Of a stretch of 64,000 nt of DNA, positions 11,092 through 18,636 are shown one piece after another; position 1 is the stretch's first letter; every line of letters begins with the position of its first letter. The translations under genes and the position numbers were made by a program. Under the pieces are notes generated by a model. That model did not search any database and was not told the DNA's origin. It saw only the letters and a list, made by a program, of their open reading frames with translations. The DNA lies in the NCBI GenBank assembly GCA_003854985.1, contig RQOG01000150.1, forward strand, positions 35,623 through 99,622, written 5' to 3'. Source of the stretch: Calditrichota bacterium (GTDB lineage: Bacteria; Calditrichota; Calditrichia; Calditrichales; Calditrichaceae).

Positions 11092-11286
11092 TTAATGAAT
11101 CGTATCCTGATCGTTTTTACTATAAAAATTCTGAAGAAAAAAACTCTCTTTAGGCGATAAATTAAACCGAAACGAGGCTTCGTTTATTAATGTTTTTTTG
11201 TCAGCAGCAGGATTTTCTTTTAAATGTTCTGATATCCAGCGTACCGCCTTTTTTATGGCTTCATTATCGGGAATTATGGTCGTCAA
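11092..11286 (-). CDS. Small conserved-looking protein of unknown function (64 aa)
   Basis: I do not recognise this protein. I chose the TTG at 11286 rather than the upstream ATG at 11328. The TTG has a good AGGAAGG site 9 bp ahead and lies just after the phosphatase stop, whereas the upstream start would overlap that gene by 38 bp. The product is charged, apparently helical and soluble (IPDNEAIKKAVRWISEHL, FRFNLSPKESFFLQNF), with no cysteine and no membrane segment. It sits between a SpoIIE phosphatase and a dehydrogenase on one strand, 19 bp ahead of the latter. Confidence 0.6.
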   Translation of the reverse strand: MTTIIPDNEAIKKAVRWISEHLKENPAADKKTLINEASFRFNLSPKESFFLQNFYSKNDQDTIH

Positions 11287-11290
11287 TTCT

Positions 11291-12880
11291 TTATGCCTTC
11301 CTGATAAGATAAAGGGCTGTGATATCATCGCTCTGCGGTGTATCTCCGGTAAAATCCTTTATATCTATGATTAACCGGTCTATAAAATCTTTTGCAGTTA
11401 TGTCCGCTTTACTTTTATCAGTTAAATACTTATCCAGGGGAAAAACATCTTCAAATTGTGTCTCCCGGGCATTCATCGCTTCTGTAACGCCATCGGTATA
11501 CAACAACAGACGATCTCCGGATTCAATGAGATTCTTTTCAGTCTGGTAAGGAAATTCTATACCCATCATACCAAAAGGTACGCCGCCTGTTTTGAGTTCT
11601 ATAATCTTTTTACCGGCTTTAAGCAGGTAAATCTGGTTATGCCCGGCGTTCAGGCTTTCTAATTCCCCTGTTTGCGGATTCAGCAGAGCAATAAAAAAGG
11701 TTATATACTTATCAATTGTAGAGGCATTGTAAATAATCATATTTAATTTTTTAGCCATCGATATTAAATCGATTCCTGCATCCAGGTAAGCCGACAAAGA
11801 AGCGTGGAGACTACTGACAAGCAAAGCCGCTGGTATTCCTTTTCCGGACACATCGGCTACGATTAATGCATATCTTTTGTCTTTCAAAAGTATACAATCA
11901 TAATAATCGCCGCCAACAAATTTAGTCGGAATATTAACACCGGCAATATCATATCCTGAAATATCGGGTAAAGAATCCGGTATGATCTGTTTTTGGATGG
12001 CCGCCGCAACGGATATATCCTGTTCAATTTTCTGTTTTTCCAGTGTTTGTTCATGCAGAAAATGATTTTCCAGGGTAACATTGACCTGACGCGCAAAAGA
12101 ATCCAGTAATAACTGATCCGTTGTATCAAAAGCAATAACGCCCTGACGGCTTTCTTTCTGGTACAGTTTAAAGTCGTATTTTTTACCGTTGAATTTAAAA
12201 ACCGACGAGATGTATTCATTATTTTTTATTAACGGCTTTTCTTTAAAGCGTGAAGGGAAAAATATTTTATTGATAATCCGTTTTTTTTCTGTAACGGTTA
12301 ATGATCCTTTGGAAGCGTTTGTTAAGGATACGACTCTGTTTAAGGCCAATTCCAGTATCCCATTTCCCTGCCCTAACCTGGAAATTTCAATGCCCGTATC
12401 CACCAGGCTATTAAGCTGAAGAATTTTCTGGTTCAATGAGAATACAAGTTCTTTTTCTTTTTGTTTATTGATAAATACCTGATAAGAACTGTCCAGTAAT
12501 TGGGCCATTCGCTGCAGAGATATTCTGTCATAATCATCATAAGCCTTTTTGTTTAACTTATCGCCTAATAACAAGGCAAAAGCAGATCCGTCAACCATAG
12601 ACACTTTTAAAGATAGTCCCGGACGGGAATCCATTGAATCGGCAGAGTCATCATGTTCTTCTATGGGCATGAGATTTTTATTCCTTACAATCAGAAGATT
12701 CCAGGTATTTGCATTTTTTTCCCGATAATAAATATTTATACCAGAGATCATTAAATTTCCACGTACTATATGAAAAAAGCTTTTTGCTAATTCATTCAGA
12801 TTCCGGGCTTTACTTAATAATTGAAATCCTTCCTGATAAGAAGCGGCTTCAAACTGTAGCTTTTCTATTAAATCATTCAA
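11291..12880 (-). CDS. RsbU-type PP2C protein phosphatase with an N-terminal sensor region
   Basis: The C-terminal ~240 residues form a SpoIIE/PP2C phosphatase. It has the linker AAAIQKQIIPDSLPDISGY and the metal-binding motifs FVGGDYYDC, VADVSGKGIPAALL and TDGVTEAMN, with DDITALYL at the end. Residues about 1-280 look like one or two GAF-like sensor units joined by helices (LLDSFARQVNVTLENHFLHEQ). Such phosphatases dephosphorylate a STAS antagonist in partner switching; the STAS gene lies 21 bp upstream on the same strand. The start is TTG at 12880 after AAGGA; no in-frame ATG lies nearby. Confidence 0.92.
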   Translation of the reverse strand: MNDLIEKLQFEAASYQEGFQLLSKARNLNELAKSFFHIVRGNLMISGINIYYREKNANTWNLLIVRNKNLMPIEEHDDSADSMDSRPGLSLKVSMVDGSAFALLLGDKLNKKAYDDYDRISLQRMAQLLDSSYQVFINKQKEKELVFSLNQKILQLNSLVDTGIEISRLGQGNGILELALNRVVSLTNASKGSLTVTEKKRIINKIFFPSRFKEKPLIKNNEYISSVFKFNGKKYDFKLYQKESRQGVIAFDTTDQLLLDSFARQVNVTLENHFLHEQTLEKQKIEQDISVAAAIQKQIIPDSLPDISGYDIAGVNIPTKFVGGDYYDCILLKDKRYALIVADVSGKGIPAALLVSSLHASLSAYLDAGIDLISMAKKLNMIIYNASTIDKYITFFIALLNPQTGELESLNAGHNQIYLLKAGKKIIELKTGGVPFGMMGIEFPYQTEKNLIESGDRLLLYTDGVTEAMNARETQFEDVFPLDKYLTDKSKADITAKDFIDRLIIDIKDFTGDTPQSDDITALYLIRKA

Positions 12881-12901
12881 AAAAAAATCCTTGATATATT
12901 T

Positions 12902-13249
12902 CTAGTTAAGAGATTTTATGGCTTCATCGATAGTTGACGCCTTTCCGGCGTAACTGAAAAGCCCCATAATGGTTAGTGTTTTTTCAATGGAAGAATCCAT
13001 ATCCGTAAAGTACAATTTTCCATTTACTTCATTTAATTGCTCAATAATCTCTATCATAAATGAAATACCGATGGAGTTAACAACTTTTGATTTAGCAAGG
13101 CTGATTACAACTTTTTTTATACCATTTTTAAAATGCTTGTTGAATTCATTGGAGATTTGCTCGCCGCCATAGTTATTGACATATCCATCGGTTTTTAATA
13201 CCAGACAGTCATTATTGATTTCTGAAGTTAAGTTAAATTCAGCTTCCAT
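12902..13249 (-). CDS. STAS-domain anti-sigma factor antagonist (RsbV/SpoIIAA-like)
   Basis: This is a single STAS domain of 115 residues. In partner switching it is phosphorylated by the RsbW-like kinase and reactivated by a PP2C phosphatase. The candidate phospho-serine is in VVNSIGISFMIEI, where the usual D-S-S/T-G reads N-S-I-G, so the neighbouring positions are unusual. It lies between the kinase gene (12 bp) and the GAF-type phosphatase gene (21 bp), which supports the assignment. The ATG has GAGGGG about 6 bp upstream. Confidence 0.88.
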   Translation of the reverse strand: MEAEFNLTSEINNDCLVLKTDGYVNNYGGEQISNEFNKHFKNGIKKVVISLAKSKVVNSIGISFMIEIIEQLNEVNGKLYFTDMDSSIEKTLTIMGLFSYAGKASTIDEAIKSLN

Positions 13250-13261
13250 TTTATCCCCTCT

Positions 13262-13678
13262 TTAAACCAGGTTTTTTATTAACGTTATTTTGGTTCCGTT
13301 TTCATTAGATTCGATCAGAAAATCATCGGACATGGATTTCATAATTTTAAGACCCCAGCCCCGTTTGTTTTCCGTGCCCATTTTTTTAAGGATATCCGGC
13401 TCCTCTACCGATTCGGGTTTGAAGCCCTGTCCGTAATCCCTTACGAAAATTACGAGTTTTTCCTTGGTCATTGTAAATTCAACGTCTACTTCCATTTTTT
13501 CCTTACCGGAATGCTCAATTGCGTTAATAATCGCTTCAGTGACAAGAATTCTTGCTTCGCCTATTTTTTCATCGCTTATGCCAAGATGCCTGGCCATTTT
13601 ATCCAGACCCTCTACAGCAACCAATTCGATATCAGGAATATCCGGCAGAGTCATTTTCAATTTTACATTATTTTCCAT
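13262..13678 (-). CDS. RsbW-like serine kinase / anti-sigma factor (HATPase_c_2)
   Basis: This is the switch kinase of a partner-switching module. It contains the GHKL-ATPase N box EARILVTEAIINAIEHSG, the G1 box VRDYGQGFKPE and GWGLKIMKSMSDDF. The length of 138 residues is typical. It is encoded between the 713-residue membrane phosphatase and the STAS antagonist. No cognate sigma factor is encoded with it, so its target may be distant or may not be a sigma factor. A GAGG site precedes the ATG. Confidence 0.92.
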   Translation of the reverse strand: MENNVKLKMTLPDIPDIELVAVEGLDKMARHLGISDEKIGEARILVTEAIINAIEHSGKEKMEVDVEFTMTKEKLVIFVRDYGQGFKPESVEEPDILKKMGTENKRGWGLKIMKSMSDDFLIESNENGTKITLIKNLV

Positions 13679-13722
13679 TCCAACCTCGGTTTATTATTTT
13701 AAACCATTTTTATTTATACTTT

Positions 13723-15864
13723 TCAATTCTTCATTTTAATGGCAACAAAGGTAATATCATCCTGAGGATCGGCATTATCCATCCATTTGACACCGGCAGT
13801 TTCCAGATTACTAATAATTTCTTTTACGGATAGATGAGCGGAATTTTTGAAAATTTCCTGTATTCTTTCATAGCCAAACATTTCTTTCCGGGCATTGAAT
13901 AATTCGGGAAGGCCGTCGCTCATAAGCAAAATTGTATCCCCTGGATTGATATTTGTTTCCTTTAGCTGATAATCATATTCGGTAAAGGCGCCTAAAGGCA
14001 TTCCCTTTATCAGATATTCTTCTACAATACCTGTTTCTTTTCTGTATAAAAGGATTGGCGGCATCCCCGCAGACGATATCTGCATTTTATTTTTATTAAT
14101 TTTCATCAATGCCATGCACATGGATAATAAACGCAGATCCATTTGTTTTAAACATCGGGTCATCTCCTTGAAGGTATACAAAATATCGGGATTCTCCGCA
14201 TGGGCATTAAAGAGACTCTTGGAAGCGGTAACAACGGTGCCGGCTTTCATACCATGTCCGGTAGCGTCGCCCACAACGATAGTAAGTGTGCCGTCTTTAC
14301 CTACATGAAAATCATAATAGTCTCCTCCCACTTCGGTTGCGGTCTTCATATATACGGCAATATCGAGATATGGTAATTTAGGCAGCTCTTTGGGAAGCAG
14401 GGATAATTGTAACTGACGGGCTTCTTCCAGCTCTTTGGTTTTACGCTCATGTTCTGCCTGCATAGCTCTACTCTGGGCTTCGGCGGTTTCCGCTCTTAAT
14501 ATAGCCTCCCTGGCTGCCGCTTTTTCCTGTTCGGATTTAAGCGTAAGTTCTGCATTCTGTTTTTGATGTTCCAGTTCTTTTCTTGATAATTCCTTTACCG
14601 TATCCAATTGTTTGATCAAATCAATATTCGTGGAAGCAATGTCGCGTGCCAGATAAATGGACATGGAGATAGGAATACAGAATAAACCCATTATAAACAG
14701 AATAAACACAATCAATGTATTTACTTTTATTAGAGTAGAACCTATTGCAAACAGCATTAATATAAAAACCACAAAAACCATAACTCCGGATCCAATAATC
14801 CAGGCGCTTTCCTTTTTCTTTCTGATGGCAATAAAAATAATTCTTAAGCTTTCCAATGCGGCCAGTATGATATACGTGTATAAATTTAATTCGATAATTT
14901 TTTCCGGTATATAGAGAAATAGCATAATGATTGTTATCAGGGAATAAGCAAGAGAAATCCAGAACATCTTAACGATTTTTTTATAAAAAATAGTATAAAG
15001 AAAACCCAGATAGGACCAAAGCGTGAGCACAAGCGCCATGCCGGATAATATACTCCAGATGATTATCCATGTGAGATTTGTGGATAACGATCGTGAAACC
15101 ATTTGACAGCAAAAAATCATGGCGATAAATAAGGTAAACAGAAAATAGTATAAATTTTCCTGCTTTCTGGAATAAAAAATAAATAGAAAAAGATAGAGAA
15201 TGGCTAAAGACAGAAAAATACCCGAGATTCCTATATTCACACTGTAAGTGGAAATTTCATTTAATACGCTTTGTTTTATCACGGTGTTCAGATTTGCTAA
15301 TATGAAATTAAACCCGGCTCTTCCCAGCCATTTGTTAAACCATTCCGGATCTATAGCGGCTTTATAATTGGAATACCGTATAGCAATCGTATATAAAGTA
15401 TCATCGGCAAGTTCCAGCGTCATTGGAATCGATATTCTAGTTTGTTGTACTTCTTCGCTGTCAGGATCGGTTGATATTCTTCCTAACTTAGCAACTACTT
15501 TTCCATTTAAATAAATTTCAGAGGCGGCGATCTGTTCTATCCGGAAACCTATAGCTTTGTTTTTTAAAGATGAATCGATTCGTATTGTTTTTCTAAACCA
15601 GCCTATTCCGGTCCAGTTTATACTATCCATTTGTTCTATGGGCATTTGAGGATCAAGTAATTCCCAGCCGGAATCATCAAAATCAGCCGCGGCCCAGGTC
15701 GAATCGTCTCCCGGATGATATCGCCATGGCTGATCCAGTCTTATATCCCCTTTTTGTAAGGAATCTGCGCTTACAAAAATAATATCTGTTGCATTAGCAA
15801 AAGAATATAGAACCGATAAAAATGAAAAGATAAGCAATACTGGTAGTTTCTTTTTAAGGTTCAT
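13723..15864 (-). CDS. Membrane PP2C phosphatase with a 7TM-DISM-type sensor
   Basis: The order is: signal peptide (about 1-25); an extracytoplasmic beta-sandwich sensor (about 30-190, with WTGIGWFRKTI and IYLNGKVVAKLGR); about seven membrane helices (about 205-410); a coiled coil (about 415-490, LSRKELEHQKQNAELTLK); and a SpoIIE/PP2C phosphatase domain (about 490-713, with ATEVGGDYYDF, VVGDATGHGMKAGT, SDGLPELF and QDDITFVAIKM). The architecture implies that an external ligand sensed at the sandwich controls phosphatase activity towards the STAS protein encoded two genes downstream. It heads the partner-switching genes, with 44 bp to the kinase gene. Confidence 0.9.
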   Translation of the reverse strand: MNLKKKLPVLLIFSFLSVLYSFANATDIIFVSADSLQKGDIRLDQPWRYHPGDDSTWAAADFDDSGWELLDPQMPIEQMDSINWTGIGWFRKTIRIDSSLKNKAIGFRIEQIAASEIYLNGKVVAKLGRISTDPDSEEVQQTRISIPMTLELADDTLYTIAIRYSNYKAAIDPEWFNKWLGRAGFNFILANLNTVIKQSVLNEISTYSVNIGISGIFLSLAILYLFLFIFYSRKQENLYYFLFTLFIAMIFCCQMVSRSLSTNLTWIIIWSILSGMALVLTLWSYLGFLYTIFYKKIVKMFWISLAYSLITIIMLFLYIPEKIIELNLYTYIILAALESLRIIFIAIRKKKESAWIIGSGVMVFVVFILMLFAIGSTLIKVNTLIVFILFIMGLFCIPISMSIYLARDIASTNIDLIKQLDTVKELSRKELEHQKQNAELTLKSEQEKAAAREAILRAETAEAQSRAMQAEHERKTKELEEARQLQLSLLPKELPKLPYLDIAVYMKTATEVGGDYYDFHVGKDGTLTIVVGDATGHGMKAGTVVTASKSLFNAHAENPDILYTFKEMTRCLKQMDLRLLSMCMALMKINKNKMQISSAGMPPILLYRKETGIVEEYLIKGMPLGAFTEYDYQLKETNINPGDTILLMSDGLPELFNARKEMFGYERIQEIFKNSAHLSVKEIISNLETAGVKWMDNADPQDDITFVAIKMKN

Positions 15865-16010
15865 CGGGCAAAAGTTTCCTTCTGTATAGTTTTTCTATAA
15901 AATACGACTATAATTTCGATTGAAACCAATTTAATGTTTAATTCCGGTAAGAATCAACAGAAGGTTAAAATATAAGAAAATTGTAAGGCAATATAATAGC
16001 GAGTTTTTGT

Positions 16011-16574
16011 TTATGACCAGCGGACCTGGTATTCCGTACAGTCGTCGCCATCAGCTAAAGATTTGGTCATTTCCACGCTTAATTCCTTGCTTTTACCGGT
16101 AATTTCCAGTGCTCTTTCCATCCATCCGCCAATGCGGTATTCAACTAATCTGTGAATGCCGGGGAAATGCGGAATTTGTAAAACAGCAAATCCCTTTTCA
16201 TTGGTGGGGACTTCCATCGTCATAGGTGTATAATAATTGGGAATTACAACCGAAGCTCTGCGGATAAAATAGTTTACAGAACCCATTTTTACAAAAACCC
16301 GGAGAACTCCGCGTAATCCATAATCTGCACTGAATCTTCCAAACTGCCAGGCGGCTTTAAAATCCCCTTTATAAAATAAATTACATAATAATTCAGTCGG
16401 CCTGATAAATACTTTTTGAATATCAAACCATTTATTCACGGAAATTGAACTTTTATAAATCTCACGAACATCTGGCTCGAGTTTCGATAACCACTTTTCC
16501 ACCCCGTCATCACCGAAATTCTCTCTAACAAACATCGGTACAGTGACAACCGCTAATCCGCTGACTTCAACCAT
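16011..16574 (-). CDS. Conserved-looking protein, possibly of the heme-NO-binding/V4R-like fold
   Basis: The function is not known. I chose ATG 16574 because GGAGG lies 5-6 bp before it; the ATG at 16586 would sit on that site. The 187 residues include GRFSADYGLRGVLRVFVKMG and, near the end, YRIGGWMERALEITG and SLADGDDCTEYQVRW. That C-terminal pattern, a helix followed by a short GD-containing hairpin, recalls small ligand-binding proteins of the V4R/heme-NO class, but this is from memory and tentative. The gene neighbours the partner-switching block on the same strand, 146 bp upstream of the membrane phosphatase. Confidence 0.6.
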   Translation of the reverse strand: MVEVSGLAVVTVPMFVRENFGDDGVEKWLSKLEPDVREIYKSSISVNKWFDIQKVFIRPTELLCNLFYKGDFKAAWQFGRFSADYGLRGVLRVFVKMGSVNYFIRRASVVIPNYYTPMTMEVPTNEKGFAVLQIPHFPGIHRLVEYRIGGWMERALEITGKSKELSVEMTKSLADGDDCTEYQVRWS

Positions 16575-16837
16575 TTTATCCTCCATGAAACTTAAAGTGG
16601 TTTTAATATTATGTTTGCAAAATACTGTATAAAAATTCTAAAAAAAATACTCGTCACCGTTTATAAAAACTTTATAATGGATCTGATGACAATTTCTTTT
16701 CTGCATTGTTTATTATAATGCAGGCATTCAACGATTTTTTATTGAGTTGAGAAATACATTTTTTTTAATTATTTTGATGAAAGCTTCAAAAGATGAAAAA
16801 TTGCCTTTCAATCGATATTATTGAATAAGGATATGCC

Positions 16838-17674
16838 ATGCTAAACATTGACAAAATCCGTTCCATTTTTCATCCTACCGATTTTAAGAAAAATAATTCC
16901 ATTGCTATCGCCCATGCCATTCGTTTGTCAATTATTCTTAATTTACCTTTGACTATCCTGTATGTGGGCAAGCTTGAGAAAACAGAATGCAGAAAAATAC
17001 TCTATAATTATTTAATAAAATGGGAACTATGTAAAGAAAAGGAATCAATAACAGAAGCTCTTAAAAGACTTAAAATTAAAATCCTTATTGCTGATAAAAT
17101 GGAAGGCAGCCTGCCGGATATTGTGCTGAACAAGCTAAAAACCATTTCCGACGTCTTACTTGTAATGGCAACCGCCGGTCGTGAAGGACTGCCCCGATGG
17201 CTTCATCCGTCAAGAGCGGAAGAAATTGCCCGACAATCAAAGCTGCCTACCGTTTTTGTACCTGAAAAGAGTAAAAAACAATACCTGGCTTCTGAATCGG
17301 GTTATGGTTACAAAAAAATACTGGTGCCTATCGATCATAAACCAAATCCGCAAGTCGGCATCCACTTTGCGCATCAATTAGTCGGTTTAAGCGATGCGGT
17401 GGCTCAGATCATAATCTTTCATGCCGGTGAAATAATGGATATTCCGCAGGTTGAAATTCCAAAGGCGGAAAAATGTATCTGGCGAAAGCTGCACGAACCG
17501 GGCGATCCTGTTACTAATGTAATTAATACAGCGAAAGAATTTGACGTAGATCTGATAATAATGGCTACTGCCGGACATAAAGGTTTTATGGATGCGCTTC
17601 TTGGCAGTGTAACCGAAAAAGTTATCAGACACGCCCTTTGTCCGGTTATTGCAGTTCCTGTTCAAAATCCATGA
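16838..17674 (+). CDS. Tandem universal stress protein (two UspA domains)
   Basis: Two Usp domains lie in 278 residues. The first (about 8-145) begins IRSIFHPTDFKKNNSIAIAH and ends in PTVFVPEKS. The second (about 150-278) begins YKKILVPIDHKPNPQVGIHF and carries the nucleotide-binding signature TAGHKGFMDALLGSVTEK. The first has a related but weaker motif (TAGREGLPRWLHPSRAEE), so only the second may bind ATP in the classic way. Such proteins act in stress adaptation by unclear means. An AAGGAT site lies ahead of the ATG. The 250-bp upstream gap is shared with the divergent gene at 16574 and contains a 7-bp hairpin at 16701-16723. Confidence 0.9.
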   Translation: MLNIDKIRSIFHPTDFKKNNSIAIAHAIRLSIILNLPLTILYVGKLEKTECRKILYNYLIKWELCKEKESITEALKRLKIKILIADKMEGSLPDIVLNKLKTISDVLLVMATAGREGLPRWLHPSRAEEIARQSKLPTVFVPEKSKKQYLASESGYGYKKILVPIDHKPNPQVGIHFAHQLVGLSDAVAQIIIFHAGEIMDIPQVEIPKAEKCIWRKLHEPGDPVTNVINTAKEFDVDLIIMATAGHKGFMDALLGSVTEKVIRHALCPVIAVPVQNP

Positions 17675-17731
17675 AATCCTTTTATAAGCATTGCATCTTT
17701 TGTTATTTAGTTTTAATATTTGTTATTTATC

Positions 17732-17823
17732 GGGAGTAGTTGGGGCCCGGTGGCTCCCCCGGTCTTCAAAACCGTGTGTTCCGTCATTGGGCGGAAGGTG
17801 GGTTCGACTCCCATTTACTCCCG
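17732..17823 (+). tRNA. selC: tRNA-Sec (anticodon TCA)
   Basis: This folds as a bacterial selenocysteine tRNA. The acceptor stem is 8 bp (17732-17739 with 17815-17822, last pair G-U) with discriminator G at 17823. The D stem is 6 bp (GGGGCC/GGCTCC) with a 4-base loop CGGT. The anticodon loop is CTTCAAA with anticodon TCA at 17766-17768. A long variable arm has stem TTCCG/CGGAA. The 5-bp T stem carries TTCGACT in the loop. The 8+5 acceptor/T arrangement and long D stem separate it from tRNA-Ser and from nonsense suppressors. The 3' CCA is not encoded (GCAA follows). No selA, selB, selD or selenoprotein gene is in the window. Confidence 0.96.
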
Positions 17824-18050
17824 CAATTTTTTGTTTTCCCCCCCCATATTATTATGAAGTGTCATTCTTTCAAACAGATTAATTAAAACTCCAGGACGAC
17901 TTTGGATTCCCTCCGGAGTCTTTGAATTGATATTCCAACATAGGAATCAGTGAAGTCCGTTACTGTATTTTTATAAAGAAATAATATATATTTGTTTTAT
18001 TTTTAAAGCAGTTTAAAAGTCTGTATCACGTTCTCTGGAAGGACCTTTTA
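17824..18050. other. Intergenic region between selC and mgsA
   Basis: These 227 bp contain no convincing gene. A T-run and C-run follow the tRNA. At about 17888-17920 ACTCC and GGAGT bracket a GC-richer patch, and ATTCC/GGAAT forms a 5-bp hairpin at about 17932-17947. I recognise no known riboswitch. A promoter for mgsA probably lies in the A/T-rich part just before 18000. Confidence 0.4.
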
Positions 18051-18509
18051 ATGGAGAGCGTTTTTTCGGTCAGAATGCAAAAAAAGAAAAATATAGCGCT
18101 AATTGCCCATGATAATCGTAAACAGGATCTTTTAGAATGGGTTCGATTTAATAAAGATATTCTGCTAAAACATAAACTTTATGGAACCGGGACAACAGGC
18201 GGATTAATTTCCGAAAAAACCGGGCTGGATGTGTTTCGTTTTAAAAGCGGCCCATTAGGCGGCGATCAGCAGATCGGTTCTAAAATTGTTGAAGGCAAAA
18301 TAGATTTTGTTATTTTTTTCTGGGATCCAATGGAAGCTCAACCGCATGATGTGGACGTTAAAGCTCTTTTGCGTATCGCCGTTGTTTACAATATTCCTAT
18401 TGCATGCAACCGTTCTACGGCGGATTTTTTAATTACATCATATTTAATGGAAAAGGATTATACTCGTCAATTAATTGACTACTCAAAAAGAATAATGACC
18501 GGAAAATAA
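18051..18509 (+). CDS. mgsA: Methylglyoxal synthase
   Basis: This enzyme converts dihydroxyacetone phosphate to methylglyoxal and phosphate, a bypass of lower glycolysis used when phosphate is scarce. The protein of 152 residues has KKNIALIAHDNRKQDLLEW at the N-terminus, the phosphate-binding LYGTGTTGGLI, the catalytic loop SGPLGGDQQIG and FFWDPMEAQPHDVDVKAL, with NRSTADFLITS near the end. All are hallmarks of the family. GGAAGGACC precedes the ATG. It appears to be monocistronic. Confidence 0.96.
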   Translation: MESVFSVRMQKKKNIALIAHDNRKQDLLEWVRFNKDILLKHKLYGTGTTGGLISEKTGLDVFRFKSGPLGGDQQIGSKIVEGKIDFVIFFWDPMEAQPHDVDVKALLRIAVVYNIPIACNRSTADFLITSYLMEKDYTRQLIDYSKRIMTGK

Positions 18510-18636
18510 TAATAGAATTTTAAATCTTTACTATCGGAATCATTTTTCAGTTTGTTTATAATAATTTCAAATACTAACTTTATTAACATTATAGATGACT
18601 TCTGAATAATGAACGAATGACTTGAAGAGGAAAATT

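Noticed and set aside
16701..16723. CTGCATT/AATGCAG hairpin upstream of the universal stress gene as a terminator
   Set aside because: No T-run follows on either strand close to the stem, and it lies between divergent genes where no terminator is needed. It is only noted as a possible operator.
17732..17823. tRNA-Ser or a UGA suppressor tRNA
   Set aside because: The 8-bp acceptor stem, 6-bp D stem with 4-base loop and TCA anticodon together fit only tRNA-Sec.
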